A DNA stretch of 64,000 bases from Desulfofundulus australicus DSM 11792 (lineage in GTDB: Bacteria; Bacillota; Desulfotomaculia; Desulfotomaculales; Desulfovirgulaceae), in contig NZ_FQUW01000004.1 of assembly GCF_900129285.1 (NCBI RefSeq), forward strand, positions 1-64,000, read 5' to 3'. Shown here piece after piece: positions 52,696-64,000 of the stretch. The notes beneath the pieces are model-generated. The model saw only the letters and a program-made list of their open reading frames with translations. It was not told where the DNA came from and did no database searches. Made by a program: the position numbers and the translations under genes. Positions within the stretch are counted from its first letter, which is position 1. Every line of letters starts with the position of its first letter.

Positions 52696-54666
52696 TCAAA
52701 TCTGCGGCCTGATTTCCAGCACGTCTTCCACGTAAGCCCGCAGCACTTCCGCCACTCCCCAGGCCTGGGCTATACACCCCCGGGGAATAACGGGCTCATT
52801 ACCGTCAAAGATTTCTGAAATATAACCCACCCCGTGGTCCCGCAGCTGATCCCGGAAGGGGGCAAGAAAACGCGCCGCCTGCAGCCTGCTGGCCGGGGAA
52901 TAGTGATGAACCCGCCGCCAGGCGGTAACAAAGGGTCCGATCAGCCAGCTCCAGACCGTACCCTGGTGATAGGCCCCATCCCGCTGCCACCGGTCACCCC
53001 CATAAACTCCCCGGTACCTGGGGTCGCCGGGGGATAAAGTGCGCAGGCCGTAGGTGGCGTACAGTTCCTGCCAGACACGGGTCATCGCCCTGCGTCCCCT
53101 TTCCGCATCAACCGCGGTAAAGGGGAGGCTTAAAGCAATAACCTGGTTGGGACGGAGGGAGGCATCCTTTCCGTCCTCACCGATCACATCATAGAAATAA
53201 CCGCCGTCTTCGTACCAGAATTCCCGCACAAAATTTCGCTCATGCTTTTCCACCAGTTCCTGATAAGGAAAAGTATCCCCGTAGAGGGCGGCCAGCTTCC
53301 GCAAAATGCACAGGGCATTGTACCAGAGGGCGTTAATTTCCACGGCCTTCCCGTGGCGGGGGGTAACCACCCACTGGTCCACCTTGGCATCCATCCAGGT
53401 CAGCTGCAGGTCCGGGGAACCCGCCGCCAGCAGCCCGTCCGCATCCACCCCGATGTTGAAGTGCGTCCCCTTGATGTAATGGTGGGCAATATCCCTGAGA
53501 ACGGGGTAGAGCACCTTCCTGCCAAAGGTATGGTCCCGGGTATACTGAAGATATTTCCAGGCCGCCCAGAAAAACCACAGGGAGGCGTCCACCGTATTGT
53601 AAAGCGCTTCCCTGCCGTTATCGGCGAACACATTGGGCAGGAGCCCGTCCTTGCAGTAGCGGGAATAGGTGAGCAGGATATCCCGGGCGTCGTCGTAACG
53701 CCGGGTGACCAGCGTCAAACCGGGAAGGGCAATCATGGCGTCCCTTCCCCAGTCGTTAAACCAGTGGTAGCCGGCAATAATGCTCTTCCCGCCTGTGGAC
53801 TGGCGGTGGACTATAAAGCTGTCCGCAGCCCGGACCAGATGGCGGGCCAGGATACCACGGCACCCGCTCCTCTTCACCAGTTCCTGCAGGCGCTTCATTT
53901 CCGCACCCTGGAGGGCCCGCCCGTCCAGGGTAAAAATATCTTCCAGGGTGGCCAGAAAGGTAATGTCCCTGATCTCCCCCGGTTTTAAAGAAATGGTGAA
54001 ATCACCGGGTATGAAATGATCCTCCCTGGCATCCAGCCCCCGCTTTTGCTCCACCAGGTAAAACATATCGTAAAACCAGTCGTCGCGGCTGTTGAACTGG
54101 CCCTCACTGCACACCAGGCGCAGGACGGGGCACTGGGGAATGGATTTTACCGCCACCCCGTAAGGTATTTCTTCCTTGCGGAAATCAATCTGACCCCGCC
54201 GGACGGTCCAGTGGAAATTCCGGCAGTTGACCAGGGGGACCAGCCTCAGGATAGCCGGCTCGGCTCCATTGATCAGCCGGTACAGGATAACGGTGCTGTT
54301 CTCTCCATAAATCATAAAGACCTGTTTCTGGAGGGTTATGTCACCAAAAGAATAAATAAAGGTGGGAAACGGGTTGAACAACACCTGCTGCAGGTGGATA
54401 AATCCAAATTCCGTTACCCCTCCCCCGGTATGGTTTGTAGCCAGGTTGTATATCCGCCGGGGGGTTTCCAGCCGCTCATCCAGCTTGGCCAGAAAAAGGT
54501 AACGCCTTACCGGAGGGGTAAGGGAAGCCACGAGGAGGCCGTGATACTTGCGCGTGTTAACCCCGATCAGGGTGGAGGAAGCATAACCACCGAGACCGTT
54601 GGTCACCAGCCATTCTTTCTCAATGCCCCGCTCGAAGCTGCGCCATTCTCCTTTGCCGAAGCGCAA
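52696..54666 (-). CDS. Glycogen-debranching-type amylo-alpha-1,6-glucosidase
   Basis: 656 residues. The N-terminal GDE domain starts ERGIEKEWLVTNGLGGYASSTLIGVNTRKYHGLLVA; the catalytic six-hairpin domain includes GYHWFNDWGRDAMIALPGL and QLTWMDAKVDQWVVTPRHGKAVEINALWYNAL, the conserved acid-bearing parts. It would release glucose at alpha-1,6 branches of glycogen. TTG at 54666 following AAGGAGAGGGGAG is the preferred start. The neighbouring glucokinase and isomerase would process the glucose. Confidence 0.92.
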   Translation of the reverse strand: MRFGKGEWRSFERGIEKEWLVTNGLGGYASSTLIGVNTRKYHGLLVASLTPPVRRYLFLAKLDERLETPRRIYNLATNHTGGGVTEFGFIHLQQVLFNPFPTFIYSFGDITLQKQVFMIYGENSTVILYRLINGAEPAILRLVPLVNCRNFHWTVRRGQIDFRKEEIPYGVAVKSIPQCPVLRLVCSEGQFNSRDDWFYDMFYLVEQKRGLDAREDHFIPGDFTISLKPGEIRDITFLATLEDIFTLDGRALQGAEMKRLQELVKRSGCRGILARHLVRAADSFIVHRQSTGGKSIIAGYHWFNDWGRDAMIALPGLTLVTRRYDDARDILLTYSRYCKDGLLPNVFADNGREALYNTVDASLWFFWAAWKYLQYTRDHTFGRKVLYPVLRDIAHHYIKGTHFNIGVDADGLLAAGSPDLQLTWMDAKVDQWVVTPRHGKAVEINALWYNALCILRKLAALYGDTFPYQELVEKHERNFVREFWYEDGGYFYDVIGEDGKDASLRPNQVIALSLPFTAVDAERGRRAMTRVWQELYATYGLRTLSPGDPRYRGVYGGDRWQRDGAYHQGTVWSWLIGPFVTAWRRVHHYSPASRLQAARFLAPFRDQLRDHGVGYISEIFDGNEPVIPRGCIAQAWGVAEVLRAYVEDVLEIRPQI

Positions 54667-54757
54667 CGCTCCCCTCTCCTTCCCGCAGCCAGTACTTCCT
54701 TCCGGAAGATAAATATTCCGGCAATACGATAATAGAATAATCCCCCGGTAGCACCCT

Positions 54758-55741
54758 TTATACCATCCCGGACCGGAAAATCCCCCCACTTTTCTGCAGG
54801 GCCAGGGCTACCGCCCCCATTAAACCCGAACGCGGACCCAGTTCCGCCGGTACCAGCCGCACCCGCCTGCGGGCGGCAGCCAGCGCCCGGCGGGAGATCT
54901 CTTCCTCCATGGTCTCCCATATGAGAGGGCCCACCTGCATGGCCCCACCCCCCAGCACCACCAGGGCCGGGTTTAAAAGGTTAATCACGTTGGCCACGCC
55001 GGTACCCAGGGCCCGGCCGGCATTAATAATGATCTGCCGGGCCTCATCATCTCCCCCCGCAGCAGCCCGGGCCACTTCCCGCGCGGTAACGGCGCATACA
55101 TCTCCTCCCGCTGCCTCCAGGATGGCCCTGCCCCTGCCCGATTCTATCAGCAGACGGGCCTCCCGGGCCATGGCCGTCCCGGAGGCCATGGCCTCCAGGC
55201 AGCCAGAATTGCCGCAATTACACCGGGGGCCGCCGGGGTCTATGGTCATATGACCGATCTCACCGGCCCCGAACCCGGCACCGTGATAGAGGCGCCCATC
55301 CAGGATCAGGCCGCCCCCGATACCGGTGCTGACGGTGATATAAACCATATCCTTCTCGCCGCGGCCGGCCCCGTAAACGTATTCCCCCAGGGCGGCCAGG
55401 TTGGCGTCATTGTCCACCGCCACGGGAATACCGAGCCTTTTTTCCAGCAGGTCTTTCAGGGGAACATCGTGCCAGTCCAGGTTCGGGGCATGGTGAACCA
55501 GCCCGCTGGCTGCGTCCAGGGGCCCCGGGCAGCCTATCCCCAGCGCCGCCGGCCGCCCCCCTTTCCCCGCCCGTTCCAGCACCTGATCCACCGTCCCCAC
55601 GATGCGCCCGATTACCGCGTCAACCCCTTCCCAGGGCCGGGTGGGAACCAGCACTTCAGCCAGCACCCGGCCATCCGCGCCGGCCAGGGCGGTATAGATC
55701 TTAGTGCCGCCCAGGTCAACGGCAACCACCGCTTTATCCAT
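54758..55741 (-). CDS. glcK: ROK-family glucokinase
   Basis: 327 residues. AVDLGGTKIYTALAGADG is the ATP phosphate loop, GCPGPLDAASG and VDNDANLAALGE contribute sugar-binding residues, and CNCGNSGCLEAMASG is the ROK zinc site. No HTH, so it is a kinase rather than a repressor. ATG at 55741 overlaps the HAD gene end by eight bases. It follows AGGAGG. Confidence 0.93.
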   Translation of the reverse strand: MDKAVVAVDLGGTKIYTALAGADGRVLAEVLVPTRPWEGVDAVIGRIVGTVDQVLERAGKGGRPAALGIGCPGPLDAASGLVHHAPNLDWHDVPLKDLLEKRLGIPVAVDNDANLAALGEYVYGAGRGEKDMVYITVSTGIGGGLILDGRLYHGAGFGAGEIGHMTIDPGGPRCNCGNSGCLEAMASGTAMAREARLLIESGRGRAILEAAGGDVCAVTAREVARAAAGGDDEARQIIINAGRALGTGVANVINLLNPALVVLGGGAMQVGPLIWETMEEEISRRALAAARRRVRLVPAELGPRSGLMGAVALALQKSGGIFRSGMV

Positions 55742-56564
55742 GCGCACCATCCTCCCCCGCCCCGCCCAGAATAAATTTTTCCACCACCCGGGCCACGCCG
55801 CCGTTATCATGGGAAGCGGTAACAAAATCCGCCCGGGCCCGTATCTGGGGCGGAGCATTGGCCACCGCCACTCCCAGACCGGCCCATTCAATCATTTCCA
55901 GGTCGTTGTAGCTGTCCCCCACGGCAATAACCTCCGCGGGCTCAAAACCATAATAGGCGGCCACCACCGCCAGGGCATGCCCCTTGGTGGCCTGCGGGTG
56001 GGAAAACTCCAGGAAATAAGGTTTGGACTTGGTTATATGCAGGTCGGAACCATAAAGGGGTTTTAACTCTGCAGCCAGCTCGTCCAATTTTTCTTCCCCG
56101 GCAATCACCAGCACTTTGGTAGGATCCTTCCCGGCTTCCTTCATAAAAGGAATGAGCGGCCCCACCGCCCGGGCCTGAACCCGGGAAATGGACTGGTATA
56201 GCCTGCTTTCTTCCGTATGCCGCTCCACATAAAGGCAATCATCCAGGTAGATGTTGATGTGGTAACCGCGGGCCTGAACCCGGGCCACAATATCCAGGGC
56301 CCAGGGAAGGGGTACGGGCCGGTGCAGCAGCACTTCCCCGCTGACAGCATGCTTGATCAGGGCTCCCTCGTAGGTGATCAGGGGAGCGTCAATCTCCAGC
56401 TGCCGGGCATAGGGCAGGGCAGAACAATACATGCGTCCCGTGGCCAGGGTTACAACCACCCCCGCCCGCCTGGCCAGGGCCAGGGCCCGCAGGTTATCTT
56501 CGCCGATACGTAAACTTTTATCCAGCAGGGTATCGTCCAGGTCCATGGCCAGCAACCGGTACAA
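55734..56564 (-). CDS. Cof-type HAD-superfamily sugar phosphatase
   Basis: 276 residues. Catalytic MDLDDTLLD (nucleophile and acid Asp), TLATGRM, and VGDSYNDLEMIEWAG near the C-terminus; between them is the large type IIB cap with Lys in ATKGHALAVVAAYYG. Hydrolyses phosphosugars or similar. TTG at 56564 after GGAGG. It is translationally coupled with glucokinase, so a role in sugar-phosphate balance is plausible. Confidence 0.92.
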   Translation of the reverse strand: MYRLLAMDLDDTLLDKSLRIGEDNLRALALARRAGVVVTLATGRMYCSALPYARQLEIDAPLITYEGALIKHAVSGEVLLHRPVPLPWALDIVARVQARGYHINIYLDDCLYVERHTEESRLYQSISRVQARAVGPLIPFMKEAGKDPTKVLVIAGEEKLDELAAELKPLYGSDLHITKSKPYFLEFSHPQATKGHALAVVAAYYGFEPAEVIAVGDSYNDLEMIEWAGLGVAVANAPPQIRARADFVTASHDNGGVARVVEKFILGGAGEDGAHG

Positions 56565-56672
56565 GGCTCGCAACCTCCAGATGCTAAAATATATTAATTC
56601 ACTCCAAATTTTAATCATACAACACTTCAATTTCTTTACCTATTATACCATGGTTTTCAGAAAAAGGCAGTA

Positions 56673-58523
56673 CTAGCCATGGAAGAACCGGTACACGGCC
56701 CGGGCCGCAGACCGGTTCATCCCCGGCACGGCGGCCAGCTCCTCAACCGTGGCCCGGGCCATGTCCTCCAGGGAAGGAAAAGCCCTGAGAAGAGCCCGGC
56801 GGCGTACGGGGCCGATGCCCTCGATCTCATCCAGAAGGGACTTGAGGCTGCGCCGGTTGCGCAGCTGCCGGTGATAGTTAAGGGCAAAACGGTGGGCTTC
56901 ATCCCGCAGGTGCTGCAGCAGGTGCAGGGCCCGGGAGTCCCGGGGCAGGCGGATGGGCTCGGTGCGGCCCTCGGCAAAAAGCAACTCTTCCTCCTTGGCC
57001 AGTCCGAAGGCCGGTATGCAGCCAAAACCCAGCTCCTTCATAACCTCCCGGGCTGCCGACAGCTGGCCCCTGCCCCCATCCACAATGAGCAGGTCGGGCA
57101 GGCGGTGGAACCCGGCCTGCCTGGTGGACAGCTGCCCGGTCCGGATCAATTCCTGCTCTTCCCTGGCGCGGTTAAAGCGGCGCGCAAGCACCTCCTTCAA
57201 GGAAGCGTAGTCGTTGGGCCCCGTTACGGTGCGTATTTTAAACCGGCGGTACTGGTCGGTAGCCGGTCTTCCTTCTTCAAAGACCACCATGGAAGCCACG
57301 CTCTCCTCACCCTGGGTGTTGGAGATGTCGTAACATTCAATGCGGCGGGGCACTTTTTCCAGGCCCAGTTCCCGGGCCAGCTCGGCACAGGCATCCTCCC
57401 CCTGCCCCCGGGACTCCCGTTCCTGCTCAACTTCCTGCAGGGCCAGATGGGCATTTTTGGCCACCAGCTCCACCAGCTGCTTCTTTTCCCCCCGGCGGGG
57501 CACCACCAGGCGCACCCGGGAACCCCGGAGAGAGGAAAGCCACTCTTCAATGGCCGGCCGCTCCTGCGGTTCGATGCCGGCCAGGAGCACTTCCCCGGGA
57601 ATAAAGTCGGCCCGGCTGTAATACTGCTTGACGAAGGCCGTCAGCACTTCTTCCGGGGCATTACCCGCACCGGGCACCAGGAATTGATCCCGCCCGATGA
57701 GCTTGCCGCCCCGCACGAAGAAGATCATCACCAGGGAGAGATCTTCCGTTTGGGCCAGGGCCACCACATCCCGGTCCTCCCTGCCGGTTGAAAGTACCTT
57801 CTGGTTCTCCAGAACCTGGCGCACGGCCATCAGCTGGTCCCGGAAGCGGGCGGCCCGCTCGAATTCCAGTTTTTCCGCCGCTTCGTTCATCCGCCTGGTG
57901 AGTTCCTTTACAAGGTCGTCCTGACGTCCTTCCAGAAACAGGCATACCCGGTTGATTATCGACCGGTATTCCTCCCTGCCCACCTGTCCCGAACAGGGAG
58001 CCAGGCAGCGCCCAATGTAATAATTGAGGCAGGGACGGCGCCCGGCCGGCAGTTTGCCTGCAGCCAGCTTCTGCTTGCAGGTGCGGAAAGGGAAGATGCG
58101 GCGCAGGAGATCCAGGGTCTCGTGTACCGCTCCCGCAGAAGTATAGGGGCCGAAATAACGGGAGCCGTCCCTGACCACCCGGCGGGTAACGTGCACCCGG
58201 GGGAAGTCCTCCCCCAGGGTTACCTTCAGGTAGGGGTAACTCTTGTCGTCTTTCAGGTAGATATTGTAACGGGGGCGATGCTCCTTGATCAGATTCGACT
58301 CCAGGATCAGGGCTTCCACTTCGTTATCCGTCACAATGTACTCGAAATCCACCGCCCGGTTCATCATCGCCCGCACCTTGGGGCTGAGCCGGGAAGCAGG
58401 CTGGTAATAGGAACGGACACGGTTTTTTAAAGAGACGGCCTTACCCACATAAATAATTTCCCCGGCTGCATCGCGGAACAGATACACGCCGGGTTTATCC
58501 GGAAGATGCTGCAGCTTATCCAT
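56673..58523 (-). CDS. uvrC: Excinuclease ABC subunit C
   Basis: 616 residues. GIY-YIG nuclease domain at the N-terminus (PGVYLFRDAAGEIIYVGKA), a cysteine-rich part (CLNYYIGRCLAPCSGQV), UVR helix pair, RNase-H-like second nuclease domain (IECYDISNTQGEESVASMVVF) and C-terminal helix-hairpin-helix (LLDEIEGIGPVRRRALL). It makes both incisions in nucleotide excision repair. ATG at 58523 after AGGAGG, four bases past uvrA. Confidence 0.97.
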   Translation of the reverse strand: MDKLQHLPDKPGVYLFRDAAGEIIYVGKAVSLKNRVRSYYQPASRLSPKVRAMMNRAVDFEYIVTDNEVEALILESNLIKEHRPRYNIYLKDDKSYPYLKVTLGEDFPRVHVTRRVVRDGSRYFGPYTSAGAVHETLDLLRRIFPFRTCKQKLAAGKLPAGRRPCLNYYIGRCLAPCSGQVGREEYRSIINRVCLFLEGRQDDLVKELTRRMNEAAEKLEFERAARFRDQLMAVRQVLENQKVLSTGREDRDVVALAQTEDLSLVMIFFVRGGKLIGRDQFLVPGAGNAPEEVLTAFVKQYYSRADFIPGEVLLAGIEPQERPAIEEWLSSLRGSRVRLVVPRRGEKKQLVELVAKNAHLALQEVEQERESRGQGEDACAELARELGLEKVPRRIECYDISNTQGEESVASMVVFEEGRPATDQYRRFKIRTVTGPNDYASLKEVLARRFNRAREEQELIRTGQLSTRQAGFHRLPDLLIVDGGRGQLSAAREVMKELGFGCIPAFGLAKEEELLFAEGRTEPIRLPRDSRALHLLQHLRDEAHRFALNYHRQLRNRRSLKSLLDEIEGIGPVRRRALLRAFPSLEDMARATVEELAAVPGMNRSAARAVYRFFHG

Positions 58524-58527
58524 CCTC

Positions 58528-61398
<2,871 letters not shown>

Positions 61399-61551
61399 AA
61401 TTCTTCCTCCGTATAATGCCCTTTGCCGGACTATAGCGCCACGGAAAAGAACAAAGGGACTCCTTTGACTGTCCCGGGGATATATTATACAATTGACGGT
61501 AGCAAAACAAAAGCCGCTAAAGACATATTTGAGCGCAAAGGAGGCCCGGCT

Positions 61552-62115
61552 ATGAGTATCCCCACTCCCCCGGCAGGGAAGATCATCCTCACCTATGAGG
61601 ATTATCTTGACCTGCCCGACGACGGTAACCGTTATGAAATCCTGGAAGGGGTGCTGCACGTGACGCCCTCCCCCACCACCCGCCACCAGCGGGTTTCCCG
61701 CAACCTGCAGCGGATTATTGATGCCCACGTTCTGGAACACGACCTGGGAGAGGTTTTTTATGCTCCCCTGGACGTAATCCTTTCCAATATTAGCATTACC
61801 CAGCCGGACCTTATTTTTGTCTCCCACGCCAGGGCGGAAATTATAACCGAGAAAAACATTGCCGGTGCACCCGACCTGGTGGTGGAAATTCTCTCTCCCC
61901 ATACTTCCCGCAGGGACAAGATCACCAAAGCCCACGTGTACGCCCTTTACGGGGTGTGCTATTACTGGCTGGTCGACCCCGACACCACCACGGTGGAAGA
62001 GTACCGCCTGGAGGAAGGGGCCTACACCCTGGTCAGCCGGGCCACCGGTAACGAACCCTTTAAACCGGAAATTTTTCCGGGACTGGCCGTAGACCTTTCG
62101 AAAGTGTGGGCCTGA
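61552..62115 (+). CDS. Uma2-family PD-(D/E)XK endonuclease
   Basis: 187 residues. [39 protein letters not shown] opens the fold; [11 protein letters not shown] and [11 protein letters not shown] are the Asp and Glu-x-x motifs of the Uma2/DUF820 nuclease family, followed by [17 protein letters not shown]. Members are abundant in cyanobacteria and some Firmicutes and are of unknown role. ATG follows AAAGGAGG. It is the only plus-strand gene within uvrC-uvrA-uvrB and ends two bases before uvrB ends. Confidence 0.9.
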   Translation: MSIPTPPAGKIILTYEDYLDLPDDGNRYEILEGVLHVTPSPTTRHQRVSRNLQRIIDAHVLEHDLGEVFYAPLDVILSNISITQPDLIFVSHARAEIITEKNIAGAPDLVVEILSPHTSRRDKITKAHVYALYGVCYYWLVDPDTTTVEEYRLEEGAYTLVSRATGNEPFKPEIFPGLAVDLSKVWA

Positions 62116-62116
62116 T

Positions 62117-64000
62117 CTACTCCCCCACCACTTCTCCCACGGGCACCAGGCGCCTGTCGAGGCCCTGCAGCTCCAGCCGCAGCTCGATGATAGCGTCCCG
62201 CAGTTCCGCCGCTTTTTCGAACTCCAGGTGGCGGGCAGCTTCCCGCATTTCCTTTTCCAGGCGGGCGATTAACTGCTTGAGCTCTTTCCTGGTCCGCTTC
62301 CTGGGCCGCGGCTTGTCCCCGGCCCGGTACGCAGCCTTTGGTTCCGCTGCCCGCGTGGCCTCAATCACATCCCGCACTCCCTTGACCACCGTGCGGGGGA
62401 TAATGCCGTGCTTTTGGTTGTATTCCATCTGGATGCGGCGCCGCCGCTCCGTCTCTTTAATTGCCCGGTCCATGGACTCGGTAATGCGGTCGGCATAAAG
62501 GATTACCTTGCCCTCCGCATTACGGGCGGCCCGGCCGATGGTCTGGATCAGGGAGCGTTCCGAGCGCAGGTAACCTTCTTTATCGGCATCCAGGATGGCC
62601 ACCAGGCTGACCTCGGGCAGGTCCAGACCCTCCCGCAGGAGGTTAATCCCCACCAGCACGTCAAAAACCCCCAGGCGCAGGTCCCGGATAATTTCCATGC
62701 GCTCGATGGCGTTGATCTCCGAGTGCATGTAGCGCACCCTGATGCCCAGCTCCCGCAGGTAGTCGGTGAGATCCTCGGCCATTTTTTTGGTCAGGGTGGT
62801 TACCAGCACCCGCTGGTTTTTGACCACCCGCTGCCGGATTTCCGCCACCAGGTCATCGATCTGGCCCCGGGTGGGCCGCACCGAAAGCTCGGGATCCACC
62901 AGCCCCGTGGGCCTGATGATCTGCTCCACCACCTGGCTGCTGTGCTCCAGTTCGTAGGGGCCGGGGGTGGCGGAAACAAAGATGACCTGGTTGATCTTGC
63001 GCTCGAATTCCTCAAACTTCAGGGGCCGGTTGTCAAAGGCCGAGGGCAGGCGGAAGCCGTATTCCACCAGGGCTGCCTTGCGGGAACGGTCGCCCTCGTA
63101 CATCCCCCGCAGCTGGGGTACAGCCACATGAGATTCGTCGATAAAGAGCAGGAAATCACGGGGGAAGTAGTCCAGCAGGGTATAGGGCGGCTCCCCGGGA
63201 GCCCTTCCCGTAAGATGGCGGGAATAGTTTTCAATGCCCTTGCAGTAGCCCATCTCCCGCATCATCTCGATATCGTAACGGGTCCTCTGTTCCAGCCGCT
63301 GGGCCTCCAGCAATTTGCCCTGCTTCCTGAGTTCGGCCAGCCTTTCCTCCAGTTCCTCTTCTATGGCCTCGATGGCCCTTTCCAGGCGGGGCCGGGAAAC
63401 GGTGTAGTGGCTGGCCGGGAAAATGGAGACATGCTGGCGTTCACCGATGATCTCCCCGGTAAGCACATCAAACTCCAGCAACCGTTCAATTTCGTCTCCG
63501 AAGAAATCGATGCGGATGGCCCTTTCGGTATAGGAGGCGGGGAAGACCTCCACCACATCCCCCAGCACCCGGAATTTACCCCGGGTGAAGTTCACATCAT
63601 TGCGCTCGTACTGGATCTCCACCAGCTTGCGCAGCACCGCATCCCGGTCATAGGTGCCCCCCTTGCGCAGGGAGAGCACCAGGGTGCGGTACTCCTCGGG
63701 ATCGCCAAGGCCGTAGATACAGGAAACGCTGGCCACGATGATCACGTCCCGCCGCTCAAAAAGAGCGCAGGTAGCCGAGTGGCGCAATTTATCTATCTCG
63801 TCGTTGATGGAAGAGTCCTTTTCTATATAGGTATCCGTCTGGGGTATATAGGCTTCGGGCTGGTAGTAGTCGTAATAACTGATAAAATATTCTACAGCGT
63901 TCTCGGGGAAAAATTCCCGGAACTCGCTGCAGAGCTGGGCGGCCAGGGTCTTGTTGGGAGCCAGCACCAGGGTGGGGCGCTGCACCGCCTGGATTACCTG
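62117..64000 (-). CDS. uvrB: Excinuclease ABC subunit B, N-terminus missing at window edge
   Basis: About 627 residues are visible; the gene enters from the right edge, so roughly the first 30-60 residues, including Walker A, are missing. It begins inside [23 protein letters not shown] and has [17 protein letters not shown] (damage-binding hairpin), [59 protein letters not shown], and a C-terminal UVR helix pair. It verifies damage and recruits UvrC. Confidence 0.97.
   Translation of the reverse strand, partial: QVIQAVQRPTLVLAPNKTLAAQLCSEFREFFPENAVEYFISYYDYYQPEAYIPQTDTYIEKDSSINDEIDKLRHSATCALFERRDVIIVASVSCIYGLGDPEEYRTLVLSLRKGGTYDRDAVLRKLVEIQYERNDVNFTRGKFRVLGDVVEVFPASYTERAIRIDFFGDEIERLLEFDVLTGEIIGERQHVSIFPASHYTVSRPRLERAIEAIEEELEERLAELRKQGKLLEAQRLEQRTRYDIEMMREMGYCKGIENYSRHLTGRAPGEPPYTLLDYFPRDFLLFIDESHVAVPQLRGMYEGDRSRKAALVEYGFRLPSAFDNRPLKFEEFERKINQVIFVSATPGPYELEHSSQVVEQIIRPTGLVDPELSVRPTRGQIDDLVAEIRQRVVKNQRVLVTTLTKKMAEDLTDYLRELGIRVRYMHSEINAIERMEIIRDLRLGVFDVLVGINLLREGLDLPEVSLVAILDADKEGYLRSERSLIQTIGRAARNAEGKVILYADRITESMDRAIKETERRRRIQMEYNQKHGIIPRTVVKGVRDVIEATRAAEPKAAYRAGDKPRPRKRTRKELKQLIARLEKEMREAARHLEFEKAAELRDAIIELRLELQGLDRRLVPVGEVVGE

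Noticed and set aside
61399-61935. 179-residue N-terminal extension of uvrA
   Set aside because: UvrA starts [18 protein letters not shown] after GGAGGA; the extension is antisense to the Uma2 gene and not conserved in UvrA.

Overview
The window is a chromosomal segment of a GC-rich, spore-former-type Firmicute. I infer a Desulfotomaculum/Pelotomaculum-like clostridium of the old Peptococcaceae. The reasons are strong AGGAGG ribosome sites with many GTG and TTG starts, the Firmicute cluster whiA-yvcK-rapZ, a sigma-54 gene next to the triose-phosphate glycolytic genes, a smpB-ssrA pair with tag ANEEYALAA, a FadR-controlled beta-oxidation operon, a proton-pumping pyrophosphatase and a HesB-like selenoprotein. 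Assignment to a species is not possible by eye.

Layout. 1-11 kb is accessory or cell-surface territory: an edge-truncated Rpn/PD-(D/E)XK nuclease gene, a thiol-rich MarR regulator with arsenite methyltransferase, a secreted subtilase, a REP-type (RAYT) transposase with four related palindromic repeats around it, two surface proteins (an A/T-rich Ig-like array protein and an SLH/BIG2 protein), and two XRE regulators, one next to a degenerate ImmA/IrrE-like protein. 11-16 kb holds hflX, the AmmeMemoRadiSam pair and a frameshifted LysE exporter. 16-22 kb is the fadN-fadA-fadE-fadR operon, whose promoter carries a clear FadR box. 22-33 kb is a mosaic of small genes: MaoC dehydratase, SdpR with a broken sdpI, small zinc-motif proteins, an iron-sulfur flavoprotein, a nuclease lipoprotein, RlmD-type methyltransferase, DUF523, a MazF-type toxin-antitoxin pair, a cyclic-nucleotide-binding protein without a recognisable HTH next to DUF1638, two thioesterases, smpB, tmRNA with a serine-recombinase remnant at its 3' end, and an HD hydrolase.

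33-37 kb contains the most unusual material: an unknown regulator paired with a radical SAM protein, then a divergent module with a CsoR/CstR-like thiol sensor, a NapH-like membrane ferredoxin and a HesB-like protein whose reading frame is interrupted by an in-frame UGA that fits selenocysteine, with a SECIS-like hairpin directly downstream. Two 16-bp ATACCCC-type palindromes sit at the start points of the two divergent promoters.

37-64 kb is almost wholly minus-strand housekeeping: hppA, secG, eno, gpmI, tpiA, pgk, gap, rpoN, whiA, a polysaccharide deacetylase, yvcK, rapZ, a sugar-phosphate isomerase, a glycogen-debranching-type enzyme, ROK glucokinase, HAD phosphatase, uvrC, uvrA and an incomplete uvrB, with one plus-strand Uma2 nuclease gene wedged between uvrA and uvrB. 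No CRISPR array, rRNA or tRNA gene was seen.
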